Assembly: GCA_017502865.1 (NCBI GenBank)
Contig: JAFVUD010000004.1
Span: forward strand, 1-64,000
Source: Alphaproteobacteria bacterium
GTDB lineage: Bacteria; Pseudomonadota; Alphaproteobacteria; Rs-D84
DNA length: 64,000 bases
Direction of reading: 5' to 3'
This document shows, one piece after another, positions 8,610-17,318 of the stretch; position 1 is the first letter of the stretch, and the number at the start of each line of letters is the position of its first letter. Made by a program: the position numbers and the translations under genes. The notes under the pieces are model-generated. The model was not told where the DNA came from. It searched no databases and saw only the letters and a list, made by a program, of their open reading frames with translations.

Positions 8610-10952
8610 ATGAGTAAGATAAAACAACAATTTTCAGAAATGCGCAAGAATACGCCAAAACGTATCCAGTGGCTGTTGCTGGTGGCGGCGTTTATTGTTG
8701 TGCTGATTCTGTTGACGTTGATGTTCACAGGCAGTGACGAAGAATCTATTGCACAGACAGATTCTGTACCGGTGGATTTGGTTATTACACCAGATGAAAT
8801 CGAATGGGGCAATATCATTGTTGGTGAAAAGAAATCGCAAACAATTCGTGTATCTGCAACAGCACCTGCAACAGTGTTAAAGGTTGAACGTGAACGTGAA
8901 GTTGAAGGTTTTTCCGTTCGTTCTACGTGCCCAAATGCCAAGGTTATAGATGCCGGGTTCGCATGCACAGTCACAGTCGATTATGTACCAACGGCGGCAT
9001 TATCTGCACGCAGTGCACCAATCTTTATCGAATGGCGGGCAGCCGGTGAACCAGATAAAATGAGCCGCAAGACACAAATCACAGTTGTGGTCGGGGCATC
9101 TATGCCGGAACAACCAAAACCGGTCGAAGAACCAAAGCCAGTGGTTATGCCGGAACCAGAACCAGTTGTTGTTCCAGAACCTGAACCAGAACCAATGCCA
9201 GAACCAGAGCCAGAAATTGATTTGATTGCACCGGTGGCACCGTTCCAGGAAGCCCCTGTTGCAGAACCAACTGTGACATTACCCAGTGAAGGATGTTCTG
9301 ATTTTGCGATGCCGGGATATAATGCCGCAGGTCGCCAGATTGGCTGGATTAAACCAAGCAAGGGTGCATATTATTTCCATCCATTTTCTGATACAGAATG
9401 TGAAGACCCAACAGGTGTCTATAACCCAGACAATGGTATAATCACAGATATTGATAACAGTGGCAAACGCATTGGGACAGATGCTGAACATATTGGCTAT
9501 GCCAGAATTTCAGGCGGGCAAATTCCAGAACTGTCTAACCCAGTGGTGCCACGCAATGTAAACCGTGCACAACAACTGGATACAGCTGATTTGCCCGACA
9601 GTGGTGGCATGATGCGTCTGGGTGGCGATGGGACATTGGGTTTAAGAAGAAAAACAGAAGAAGCCAAGACATATCTGGGGTCGGGCGAAGATGATGCGGT
9701 TGTTTCCAGTATGCCGTACGACAGACAATTTATTCTGCGTCAGTACAAACCTATTCCAGCAACGATTGTGTCTGAAATTCAGGCAGACCCCAACAACATA
9801 AATGAAGGATTGCCGGTACGTGCAACCGTTGATCGCAATGTATATTCTGATAACGGACGCAATGTAATTATTCCAGCGGGCACACTGTTGATGGGTTATG
9901 TCACAGGTAATTTGCCAGGACCATACACAACCATTGGCCGTATGCAGATTAAATGGTATCAATTTATCCGCCCAGACGGTGTTGAATTTAACTTTGGTGG
10001 AAACAATCCTTTCTCGGGCGATGCACAGGGTCGTGTTGGTGTGCCGGGTCATGGCAGCACAGATTATCTGGAACAATTCTTTATGCCAATGCTGACAGCG
10101 ATTGTGCCGGCGGCGGTGAACCTGATTGCACCGGTGTCTGATGCGTTTGTGAACCAGATTGATTTGGACAATAACACAGTTGTTCAAAGTGGTACAGTTC
10201 GTTCGTCTGAACTGGCAAAAAATGAAATTATTACCGCCTGGAACCAGGTTGCACAGAAATTGATTGTGGACATGATGGACAATACCGTTCCACCATTTTC
10301 AATCGCAGCGGGGACACGCATTACGGTATATTCACCGGTTGATTTGATTGTTACATGCGGCCCAGAAAACGGTCCTAACGCAGGCAAAAAGTGTGCAATT
10401 ACAGAATATGGTTCAAAGAAACGCACAACCGTACGCAACGATGCAACACCTGATTATTCTGATGGTACATGGACAGGTCAGGTTCGTTCGTTCAATCTGG
10501 ATCAGTATTGCGACGAAACAACACAATCAAAAGTTCGCAAAGGGGCAGAAGCAGAAATTTCAGCCGCTGGGTTCGATTACCGCACTGTATTGTTCTATTG
10601 CCAGTCACGTCAGTATCAGGCGATTAACAATGCAAAGCAAGAACAGGTGTGGCAGAATCAGCAATCTGCGGAAAATAAAGAAAGCATTGCGTATGTTTCA
10701 AACCAAGGCCAACAGGCATATAATGAACAGGTACTGGGGCTGACATACAACGAAGAAACAGGTGCAATCCAGAACCCATTTGAATCCACAGAATCAGCCG
10801 ACGAAGAAGTTGTAGAAGTGCTGACATGTGAAGACGGTTCATTGCCAGATGCAAATGGTTGCTGTGCCGGTGAAATATACACAGACATGGGCGACCAAGG
10901 ATTTAACTGTTGTCCAGAAAGTGGTGGCGATTGTTTCCCACCAATCAAATAA
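8610..10952 (+). CDS. virB10: VirB10/TrbI-like type IV secretion protein with Ig/ASH-like domain and Cys-rich tail
   Basis: VirB10 spans from the inner membrane to the outer-membrane ring and senses energy from the ATPases. The 780 residues divide into a short cytoplasmic start, a membrane helix (about 17-39), an all-beta domain (about 50-150), a Pro/Glu-rich linker (about 168-205) and a TrbI/VirB10 barrel (about 370-590). The all-beta domain has the pattern of ASH/choice-of-anchor Ig folds (ITPDEIEWGNIIVGEKKSQT; C-TVTVDYVP). The barrel contains the hallmark NGRNVIIPAGTLLMGYV. The last 45 residues are Cys-rich (six Cys, including two CC pairs). The family is usually 370-480 aa, so this is long. 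DotG is a possible alternative name; order and motifs fit both. Confidence 0.78.
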   Translation: MSKIKQQFSEMRKNTPKRIQWLLLVAAFIVVLILLTLMFTGSDEESIAQTDSVPVDLVITPDEIEWGNIIVGEKKSQTIRVSATAPATVLKVEREREVEGFSVRSTCPNAKVIDAGFACTVTVDYVPTAALSARSAPIFIEWRAAGEPDKMSRKTQITVVVGASMPEQPKPVEEPKPVVMPEPEPVVVPEPEPEPMPEPEPEIDLIAPVAPFQEAPVAEPTVTLPSEGCSDFAMPGYNAAGRQIGWIKPSKGAYYFHPFSDTECEDPTGVYNPDNGIITDIDNSGKRIGTDAEHIGYARISGGQIPELSNPVVPRNVNRAQQLDTADLPDSGGMMRLGGDGTLGLRRKTEEAKTYLGSGEDDAVVSSMPYDRQFILRQYKPIPATIVSEIQADPNNINEGLPVRATVDRNVYSDNGRNVIIPAGTLLMGYVTGNLPGPYTTIGRMQIKWYQFIRPDGVEFNFGGNNPFSGDAQGRVGVPGHGSTDYLEQFFMPMLTAIVPAAVNLIAPVSDAFVNQIDLDNNTVVQSGTVRSSELAKNEIITAWNQVAQKLIVDMMDNTVPPFSIAAGTRITVYSPVDLIVTCGPENGPNAGKKCAITEYGSKKRTTVRNDATPDYSDGTWTGQVRSFNLDQYCDETTQSKVRKGAEAEISAAGFDYRTVLFYCQSRQYQAINNAKQEQVWQNQQSAENKESIAYVSNQGQQAYNEQVLGLTYNEETGAIQNPFESTESADEEVVEVLTCEDGSLPDANGCCAGEIYTDMGDQGFNCCPESGGDCFPPIK

Positions 10953-10956
10953 ACTT

Positions 10957-10980
10957 AACCCACCGCATGGTGGGTTTTTA
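10957..10980 (+). terminator. Rho-independent terminator of the virB operon
   Basis: An 8-bp stem (AACCCACC with GGTGGGTT) around GCAT is followed by a T-run four bases after the virB10 stop. Confidence 0.8.
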
Positions 10981-10983
10981 ATT

Positions 10984-11008
10984 TAGGAGATAATATACAA
11001 TGAAGTAA
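10984..11008 (+). other. Orphan ribosome site with a two-codon ORF (Met-Lys-stop)
   Basis: A good TTAGGAGA ribosome site lies ten bases before ATG AAG TAA. A terminator hairpin follows 30 bases later. This could be the stump of a lost gene (for example a small lipoprotein starting MK) or a minimal regulatory ORF; nothing decides between them. Confidence 0.35.
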
Positions 11009-11036
11009 GCATCTATTTATTTTTCTGGGCGGATAC

Positions 11037-11062
11037 AAAAAACGCACATGTGTGCGTTTTTT
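11037..11062 (+). terminator. Rho-independent terminator
   Basis: AAAACGCACA pairs with TGTGCGTTTT across a two-base centre and runs into seven Ts. It ends the short segment that contains the two-codon ORF. Confidence 0.7.
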
Positions 11063-11217
11063 TATTTGTTAATCTGCAATTTTCGATTCGCAGACTAGGA
11101 AACAAATCCGCACTACGAATCGAATTTTCGATTCGAGATTCAATCGAAAGTTGTAATTATGCAATTACGTCTAACAATAAACTATAAAATATTTAACCCA
11201 ATGAAAGGAGAGAAAAA
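11063..11217 (+). promoter_or_regulatory. Palindrome-rich region upstream of an unknown gene pair
   Basis: Two inverted repeats stand out. One reads CGAATCGAATTTTCGATTCG (11116-11135, 9-bp arms), and the half-site ATTTTCGATTCG also occurs about 40 bases earlier. The other reads GTAATTATGCAATTAC (11153-11168). They sit 50-100 bases before the next start codon, as operator sites would. No protein is encoded here. Confidence 0.4.
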
Positions 11218-11565
11218 ATGAACACACAAATACAAACAATTCATAATGCTGAAAAATTCCACAATGCGGAACAATTATGGTTCTGGTTCGTGTATTCACG
11301 GGCGGTGCGTAGCGGAATGTTAAAGCCGGGGGCACGGACAACACGGCGTGTATGTGAATTGGTTGATGTTGAATCACTGATAACCAAGTTATATTTGTGT
11401 GGAAAAATAACTGATGAACAATTGACAGTTATGAAACAATTTGGCGATAAACGGCGGGCACCCCATCAACATATCTGGGCAGAAAATCGTGCGGCAGACC
11501 AATGGCGGCGTGCAATGGCAACCCTGGGGGATGCGGCGGCAAAACGTGGTTGGGTTGAAGAATAA
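11218..11565 (+). CDS. Hypothetical protein, 115 aa
   Basis: I do not recognise this protein. It begins after a strong AAAGGAGAG site. It is rich in aromatic and basic residues, with LWFWFVYSRAVRSG near residue 20 and RRAPHQHIWAENRAADQWRR in the C-terminal third. It lacks membrane segments and a signal peptide, so it should be cytoplasmic. It is followed 11 bases later by another unknown gene, probably co-transcribed. Codon use looks like its neighbours. Basic patches could fit nucleic-acid binding, but no known DNA-binding motif is visible. Confidence 0.75.
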   Translation: MNTQIQTIHNAEKFHNAEQLWFWFVYSRAVRSGMLKPGARTTRRVCELVDVESLITKLYLCGKITDEQLTVMKQFGDKRRAPHQHIWAENRAADQWRRAMATLGDAAAKRGWVEE

Positions 11566-11576
11566 GGAATAAAAAC

Positions 11577-11912
11577 ATGATGATTATTGCTTTCTCGGAT
11601 AAAACGAGCAAAATGCTGCCACGAGTTGTATGTAAAAAATTTAAGCACTGTGCACCAATTGTGCGAACAGATTGTGGGCTGGTTATGTATCATTTCGTGC
11701 GGCGGGGACATATTTATAAAATAAAACTGCGTGATTGTGATATTCGGCGTATGACACAGATGGGATGGAAATTTTGCTATATCAATGGCGAATGTAATCG
11801 ATATTTTAACCCGCATCGTGCGATGACATGTGTTGGACTAACCAAGCGTGCAATTGGCATTCACAGATGGCAAATTCAAACACCAGACAGTCTGTATAAG
11901 TATTTGAATTAA
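11577..11912 (+). CDS. Hypothetical protein, 111 aa, Cys- and basic-rich
   Basis: An unknown cytoplasmic protein, predicted strongly basic, with six Cys (for example VVCKKFKHC near residues 17-25 and NGECNRYF near 75). The Cys spacing is not a clear zinc finger. It follows the 115-aa gene by 11 bases with a weak AAGGA site and ends at a terminator shared with the convergent yidC. The pair may act together; no function is assigned. Confidence 0.72.
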   Translation: MMIIAFSDKTSKMLPRVVCKKFKHCAPIVRTDCGLVMYHFVRRGHIYKIKLRDCDIRRMTQMGWKFCYINGECNRYFNPHRAMTCVGLTKRAIGIHRWQIQTPDSLYKYLN

Positions 11913-11915
11913 AAA

Positions 11916-11940
11916 CCCGCCATACGGCGGGATTTTTTTA
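11916..11940. terminator. Bidirectional terminator between the unknown pair and yidC
   Basis: CCCGC and GCGGG arms are flanked by A-rich sequence on the left and seven Ts on the right, so the hairpin can serve both the plus-strand pair and the minus-strand yidC. Confidence 0.75.
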
Positions 11941-13503
11941 TTTAGATTGATGTTTGATGATATACATCTGGATAATGCCAAATACGTTCGATACCGTCCA
12001 ATACAAAACCAGACCAGCCGGCATCCACGCAAACATTATCGTGAATAAAATTGGCATCCAACGCATCATCTTTTGCGTTTGGGCAGTAATGTCGTTTTTG
12101 TCTGCGGTTTTGCCACGGGATGCAGACTGAAGATACTGTTGCAGCCACATTGTCGCACCCATCAATATTGGCAAGATAAAGTATGGGTCCATTACCGCCA
12201 AATCAGATATCCACAAGAAACCTGCACTGCGCATCTGGACAGATATCAGCAAGGCTTTGTACAATGCGAAAAAGATTGGAATTTGTATCAGCATTGGCAG
12301 ACAGCCAGACATTGGTGATGTTTTGTTTGTTTGGTACACCTTTAACATTTCCATTTGCAGGCGGGCTTTGTCATTTGCATACAATTTCTGGATACGCTGT
12401 AATTCAGGTTGCATTTTCTGCATTGCAATCATTGATGTATATGATTTGCGGGTCAATGGCCACATCAACAAACGCAAGAACAAGGTCATCAAGATAATTG
12501 CCAGCCCATAATTCATTACCAATGAATTCAACACATTCAGGAACCACAACATTGGACGGGCCAAGAAACCAAACCAACCATAATCAATTATATCGTCAAT
12601 GCCGTCAATATGCGAATTGGCCGCATTCAAAACATCTTGTTCCAGGGGGCCAGAAAACAGGTTATATGTAATTTTTGTTGTTGTGCCCGCAGGGACGGCA
12701 ATTGCAGATGCGGCAACGTCTGCACCATATAATTCGCCGGCTTTTTTAATGGTCATTGTTTGATCGGGTGAATCAATATTGACAATCGTTCCCCAATATT
12801 GGTCTGTGAAACCAACAAAGCCACGGGTGGTTTGATATGCGTATGAACGTTTGTCCAGTTTACGCCAATCGGCACGTTCAATGTCTGAATTTGCCAATGC
12901 AACGGCACCTGTGGATACACCAGCAGATGATGTCATATCGTTGGCACGAACAATACGGGCATAGGGTGCAAATGCAATATCACGTTTCGTTGTGTTATGA
13001 ATTTCATCAGATACAACAATATCATAACCGTCAACAGAAATTGTGCGGGTAAATGTTATGCCGTCTGGATTACGCCATGTGAATTTGCCATCTGTGGTTT
13101 TCCATACGGTTGTTGCAGTTGGTGCCGTTGTACCATTGGCGATTAAACCAAATTCTGCAAATGCACCGTCAGCAGACAACAATGATACCGGTGCGGCGTC
13201 CGTTGCGGATACAGCAAATTTAGACAATTTAACATTTGATATACGCAGACCCTGGACAGTGGCGGTGATATCATTCGATGAAATTTCGGCAGTTGGGACC
13301 GATGATAAATCAACCACAGGCGTGTTGTCTGGGGCAACGGTATTAGATGGCGGAGGTGTCATAAACAAACCAACCGTCCACCATGCGGCGACAAAGATTA
13401 AAAACCACCACATAAAACCACCCAGACCAGATTTTTTCTGGGTGTTGTTTTTATTTGCATTCCACTGGGCAAAGCCAGAATTTTTATCCAGATACTGAAC
13501 CAT
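11938..13503 (-). CDS. yidC: Membrane protein insertase YidC
   Basis: YidC inserts and folds inner-membrane proteins alone or with SecYEG. The 521 residues show an N-terminal membrane anchor (about 28-48) and a large periplasmic beta domain (about 60-320). The C-terminal insertase bundle has five helices and includes MTLFLRLLMWPLTRKSYTSM and the Pro-rich loop KTSPMSGCLPMLIQIPIFFA. Gram-negative length is normal. It starts two bases after the lspA stop, so the two are an operon. This differs from the common rpmH-rnpA-yidC arrangement; rpmH is about 30 kb away in this window. Confidence 0.97.
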   Translation of the reverse strand: MVQYLDKNSGFAQWNANKNNTQKKSGLGGFMWWFLIFVAAWWTVGLFMTPPPSNTVAPDNTPVVDLSSVPTAEISSNDITATVQGLRISNVKLSKFAVSATDAAPVSLLSADGAFAEFGLIANGTTAPTATTVWKTTDGKFTWRNPDGITFTRTISVDGYDIVVSDEIHNTTKRDIAFAPYARIVRANDMTSSAGVSTGAVALANSDIERADWRKLDKRSYAYQTTRGFVGFTDQYWGTIVNIDSPDQTMTIKKAGELYGADVAASAIAVPAGTTTKITYNLFSGPLEQDVLNAANSHIDGIDDIIDYGWFGFLARPMLWFLNVLNSLVMNYGLAIILMTLFLRLLMWPLTRKSYTSMIAMQKMQPELQRIQKLYANDKARLQMEMLKVYQTNKTSPMSGCLPMLIQIPIFFALYKALLISVQMRSAGFLWISDLAVMDPYFILPILMGATMWLQQYLQSASRGKTADKNDITAQTQKMMRWMPILFTIMFAWMPAGLVLYWTVSNVFGIIQMYIIKHQSK

Positions 13504-13505
13504 TA

Positions 13506-14045
13506 TTATTTACCTTTTGTTTTTGTTTGGGCCATGCAACGACGACGGGCCAAATACCAGTTTAACATATATAGACCAACACCCGCCACAATGCAAATGT
13601 CTGCGATATTAAATGCAGGATAATGCCAGCCACCAATATGAAAATCCAAAAAGTCTATGACCGCACCAAAGCGAACACGATCAATCAAATTGCCAATCGC
13701 ACCACCGGCAATCAATGCCAACGGAACACGTTCATAACGTGATGCACGGGCAAACAGAAAATACAAAATTACACCAATGACAAAGCCAGTCAGTACAACC
13801 AAAACAATTGGTGCATATTCGCCCAATGTTGTGAACATTGAAAATGCAGTGCCAAAATTCCATGTAAATACGATATTAAAGAAATCGCACAGATTCGCCA
13901 TCAGGTATGGCACCGGCACAACATCCCACGCCGCACCCGCCAATGGAACGGTGCCTGTGATTAAATACAGCAAAAACGATTTTGCCAATTGATCCAGTAC
14001 GATAACCCCAAAGATTATCCCCAGCATTGATAATACTTTCTTCAT
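13506..14045 (-). CDS. lspA: Lipoprotein signal peptidase (signal peptidase II)
   Basis: LspA cleaves signal peptides from diacylated prolipoproteins in the inner membrane. From ATG 14045 the protein has 179 residues and four membrane helices. It has the catalytic aspartates in GNLIDR (Asp122) and FNIADI (Asp149). An upstream ATG at 14090 would add 15 residues before a natural start with an AAGGA site, so the shorter form is preferred. It is coupled to yidC, another membrane-biogenesis gene. Confidence 0.95.
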   Translation of the reverse strand: MKKVLSMLGIIFGVIVLDQLAKSFLLYLITGTVPLAGAAWDVVPVPYLMANLCDFFNIVFTWNFGTAFSMFTTLGEYAPIVLVVLTGFVIGVILYFLFARASRYERVPLALIAGGAIGNLIDRVRFGAVIDFLDFHIGGWHYPAFNIADICIVAGVGLYMLNWYLARRRCMAQTKTKGK

Positions 14046-14107
14046 TTCCCCTGTCCTTGGTATAAGTTGTACATGAAAAAAATATAGCAATACACACAGA
14101 TAAAATC

Positions 14108-14133
14108 AAATAAAATGTCCCCATTTGGGGACA
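14108..14133 (-). terminator. Terminator of the Kef-type antiporter gene
   Basis: TGTCCCC and GGGGACA arms around a four-base loop, followed on the minus strand by TTTTATTT, directly after the antiporter stop codon. Confidence 0.65.
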
Positions 14134-14137
14134 GTTT

Positions 14138-15841
14138 TTATTGTTTGTCAGATATCTGTAAATCCAGCATATCATACTGGTTCGCACGCATTTCATCCAG
14201 CAGGCGTTCTATGGATTTTTCAGATACACCCATGTGCAACAATATTGCATGCCCCAAGAAGAACGAGGATTCAATTGTTTCAGGCATTGCGGTCAAAACA
14301 CCTTCTTTTAACAAGATACGGGAATCTGCCAGATTACGGGCACGGGCAAAAATCTTCATACGTGGGGCAATCGATTTTACAGACAGCACCGTTTTGCGGG
14401 CAGTGTATGCATTGTCCAGTGCAACAACAACACCAGACAGGCCACGTTTTACACCAAATTCACGCAGAACATCTGCGTTTGTGGTATCGCCATAGACAAC
14501 ATTAAAACCACGTTCACGACCCGCCATAACAGAATTAACATCTAAATCAATCGCAACATACGGAATGTTTTTAGATGCCAACATCTGGGCAATGATTTGG
14601 CCAACACGACCAAAACCACAGATAACAACATCCGGTTTGATTGTGATATCGGCATCATCCAATGCACGGGCAAAACGTGTAAAGCCCAGTTTGCCTGAAC
14701 GCTGTAACCGGGTGTGCAGCCACAATAAAATTGGGGTTGTCATAATAGACAAAATAATTATGGCAGATAATATTTCGCCGTGGGCAGATGGGATTGCGTT
14801 AATGCCGCTGGTTTTAATTGTCTGTAACATCAACAGGCCGAATTCACCACCCTGGGCCAGCAATAATGCAATCATACCACATTCATGAACAGGAACATTG
14901 CGAACACGGGCAACGATATAGATTGCAACAAACTTTACAAATACCAGGCCAAACAAGCCAAACAGTACGATATACCAATTATCACGCAACAGGTTTAAAT
15001 CCAATCCCATACCCAATGTGATAAAGAAGAACGCCATGAACATCATGGAATACGGACTGATTGTAGCGGTGATTTGATGACGATAAATCGTTTCTGACAT
15101 CAGCATACCGGCCAAGAATGCCCCCAACCCAGCCGGCAGCCCCATTGTATCTAGCAACACGGCCCAGATGATAATGTTCAACATTACAACCAATAAAAAT
15201 GCTTCTTTGGATTGCAGTTTAGACACCAGACGAAGCAATGGATTTAAGACAAAGCGACCGACCAAGACAACACTGAAAACCAATGCGACAGAAATTACCA
15301 CAACGTCGATTGCGGTTGCCCCCAGGTTAAATGATTTGCCAGAAAATACCGGCAACATCGCCAACAGGGGAATGGACAGTAAATCTTGGAATAACAAGAT
15401 TGAAAATGTTTGACGCCCCATATTACTGTTTAACTGGTTCCGGTCGGTTAACATTTCCAGGACGGACGAAGTACTGGACATTGCCAACATTAATGCGACC
15501 ATCATGCAACCCATCATTGTCCAGTCTGTAATACTGAACAACATTGGGAACAGCATTATTGCGACCATCATAACCTGGGCGGCACCAAAACCAAAAATTG
15601 TATGCCGCATATTCCACAGGCGTTTAATATTGATTTCCAAACCGATATTAAACCATAAAAACAGGATACCTAAATCCCCCAGGAACGACCATGTGGAATT
15701 CATTTCAAACAAATTTAATGCGTATGGTCCAGACAGGACACCTGCAAATAAAAATGCAACCAACGCACCGATTTTAGCCGTACGCAATAAATAGACCAGC
15801 ACAAAAACAATTGCAAAAAATATAAGTGCAGATATTGGCAT
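14138..15841 (-). CDS. Kef-type K+/H+ antiporter (CPA2 family) with TrkA-N domain
   Basis: Members of this family exchange K+ or Na+ for protons and are gated by a cytosolic nucleotide-binding domain. The 567-residue protein has about 12 membrane helices (1-375), including the CPA2 signature region SILLFQDLLSIPLLAMLPVF and GLPAGLGAFLAGMLMSE. A Rossmann RCK/TrkA-N domain follows, starting VVICGFGRVGQIIAQML near residue 412. Length fits KefB/KefC/YbaL types. It stands alone between lspA and rsmA. The ion cannot be told from sequence. Confidence 0.9.
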   Translation of the reverse strand: MPISALIFFAIVFVLVYLLRTAKIGALVAFLFAGVLSGPYALNLFEMNSTWSFLGDLGILFLWFNIGLEINIKRLWNMRHTIFGFGAAQVMMVAIMLFPMLFSITDWTMMGCMMVALMLAMSSTSSVLEMLTDRNQLNSNMGRQTFSILLFQDLLSIPLLAMLPVFSGKSFNLGATAIDVVVISVALVFSVVLVGRFVLNPLLRLVSKLQSKEAFLLVVMLNIIIWAVLLDTMGLPAGLGAFLAGMLMSETIYRHQITATISPYSMMFMAFFFITLGMGLDLNLLRDNWYIVLFGLFGLVFVKFVAIYIVARVRNVPVHECGMIALLLAQGGEFGLLMLQTIKTSGINAIPSAHGEILSAIIILSIMTTPILLWLHTRLQRSGKLGFTRFARALDDADITIKPDVVICGFGRVGQIIAQMLASKNIPYVAIDLDVNSVMAGRERGFNVVYGDTTNADVLREFGVKRGLSGVVVALDNAYTARKTVLSVKSIAPRMKIFARARNLADSRILLKEGVLTAMPETIESSFFLGHAILLHMGVSEKSIERLLDEMRANQYDMLDLQISDKQ

Positions 15842-15883
15842 GATATGTATTCTCTCTCTGTGATTATCCCAGGTATGATATGA

Positions 15884-16708
15884 TTATATCAAATCGTGGG
15901 CCAATGTTGCAAACATTTCTGGTGATAATTTTTCTGCACGTTCGGTTCCAGACAACCCGTACCGTTCCCAATCAACGTTTGGCATAATTGCACGTATCAT
16001 TTTGCGACGCTGGCCAAATAATTTTGCAGTTATTTGTTCAATCGCCCCCAGGTTTGTTATGCGTGCTATTTTTTCACGATTTGGAATAATCTGGACCACT
16101 GCGGATTGAACACGTGGACGTGGAACAAAGGCGGTGTTGGGAACATCAAATAAAATTTTCGCATCTGCAATCAATGATGTTAAAACCGCCAGACGGCCAT
16201 AATGTTCGTCGCCGGGGCGTGATGTGATACGCAGGGCAACTTCGCGTTGAAACATTAATGTCAAAGACGAAATCGATTCGCCGTGTGCAATCTTATGCAA
16301 CCATCCGATTAATAATTCTGTTCCAACGTTGTATGGCAAATTTGCACATATCGCATATTCGGTCAATCCCAATTTAGAAAAATCGACACGCAATGCATCA
16401 TCGAATATCACAGACAGACGACCGTTTGATGCATCAACAACACGGGATAAAATTGGTTCGGTTGTTTTATCTTTTTCAATTGCGATTACACGTGGTGCAC
16501 CCGCCATTAAAATCGCACGGGTTAAACCGGCGGGGCCAGGTCCCACTTCGACCACAGGGATGTTTGTAATATCGGGGACACTGCGTGCAATGCGGCCAGT
16601 TAAATTCAAATCAAATAAAAAGTTTTGACCAAATTGCTTTTTAGGTTCCAGTCCACAATCACGCATCATTTCAGATACAGGTGGCAATGTGGCAATCATA
16701 TCTGTCAT
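15884..16708 (-). CDS. rsmA: 16S rRNA (adenine-1518/1519-N6)-dimethyltransferase
   Basis: RsmA (KsgA) dimethylates two adjacent adenosines in helix 45 of 16S rRNA late in 30S assembly, using S-adenosylmethionine. The 274-residue sequence has the KQFGQNFL N-terminal motif and the SAM-binding EVGPGPAGLT (54-63). It has the catalytic NLPY motif (123-126). Its start overlaps the recR stop by four bases (ATGA), so the two are translationally coupled. Confidence 0.96.
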   Translation of the reverse strand: MTDMIATLPPVSEMMRDCGLEPKKQFGQNFLFDLNLTGRIARSVPDITNIPVVEVGPGPAGLTRAILMAGAPRVIAIEKDKTTEPILSRVVDASNGRLSVIFDDALRVDFSKLGLTEYAICANLPYNVGTELLIGWLHKIAHGESISSLTLMFQREVALRITSRPGDEHYGRLAVLTSLIADAKILFDVPNTAFVPRPRVQSAVVQIIPNREKIARITNLGAIEQITAKLFGQRRKMIRAIMPNVDWERYGLSGTERAEKLSPEMFATLAHDLI

Positions 16709-17301
16709 AATGATTTACGCCCCCCAAACGCCAATGTTAATGTACCATCATCAATGTAATCCAGGTCACCACCCAACGGCACACCGGACGCCAATTCAGA
16801 AAACGCAACCCCAGATACAGCACCGATGGCGGACATAATGTAATGCTGGGTTGTTTTGCCTTCGACGGTGTTAGGCAACGCAAAAATAATTTCTGTGATA
16901 TGTTCTTGTTCAATACGTGATGGCAGGTTCGATATATTCAAATCCGATGGCAAAACGCCCCCTGCCCCGGATAACAGACCGCCAATAATATGATAACGAC
17001 CATGAAATACAGATGATTTTTCCAACGTCCAAACATCGGCCAAGTCACGAACGATGCACAACTGGCCGTTGGCACGATTGGTATCACGACAAAATTCACA
17101 TACAGAATTGCGGTCGGTCAAAATTCCACATGTTGGACACGGTACAATTGTTTCGGCAGCATCAATTAACGCCGTTGCCAATGCAGATGCACGACCGGTT
17201 TTATCCTGGAGCAACGATAACACAATGCGTTGACCACCACGTGCACCAACACGTGGCAATTTTGCGAATAATTTTATTAATTTTTCAATTTTTGGATTCA
17301 T
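16705..17301 (-). CDS. recR: Recombination protein RecR
   Basis: RecR works with RecO (and RecF) to load RecA onto gaps protected by SSB. The 198 residues hold an N-terminal helix-hairpin-helix (LPRVGARGGQR) and a four-Cys zinc finger (Cys55, 58, 68, 71). A Toprim domain follows (about 80-170) and includes EIIFALPNTVEGKTTQHYI. Length is typical. It is coupled to rsmA; the usual dnaX-ybaB neighbours are absent here. Confidence 0.96.
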   Translation of the reverse strand: MNPKIEKLIKLFAKLPRVGARGGQRIVLSLLQDKTGRASALATALIDAAETIVPCPTCGILTDRNSVCEFCRDTNRANGQLCIVRDLADVWTLEKSSVFHGRYHIIGGLLSGAGGVLPSDLNISNLPSRIEQEHITEIIFALPNTVEGKTTQHYIMSAIGAVSGVAFSELASGVPLGGDLDYIDDGTLTLAFGGRKSL

Positions 17302-17318
17302 GATTGTTCATAACAATA

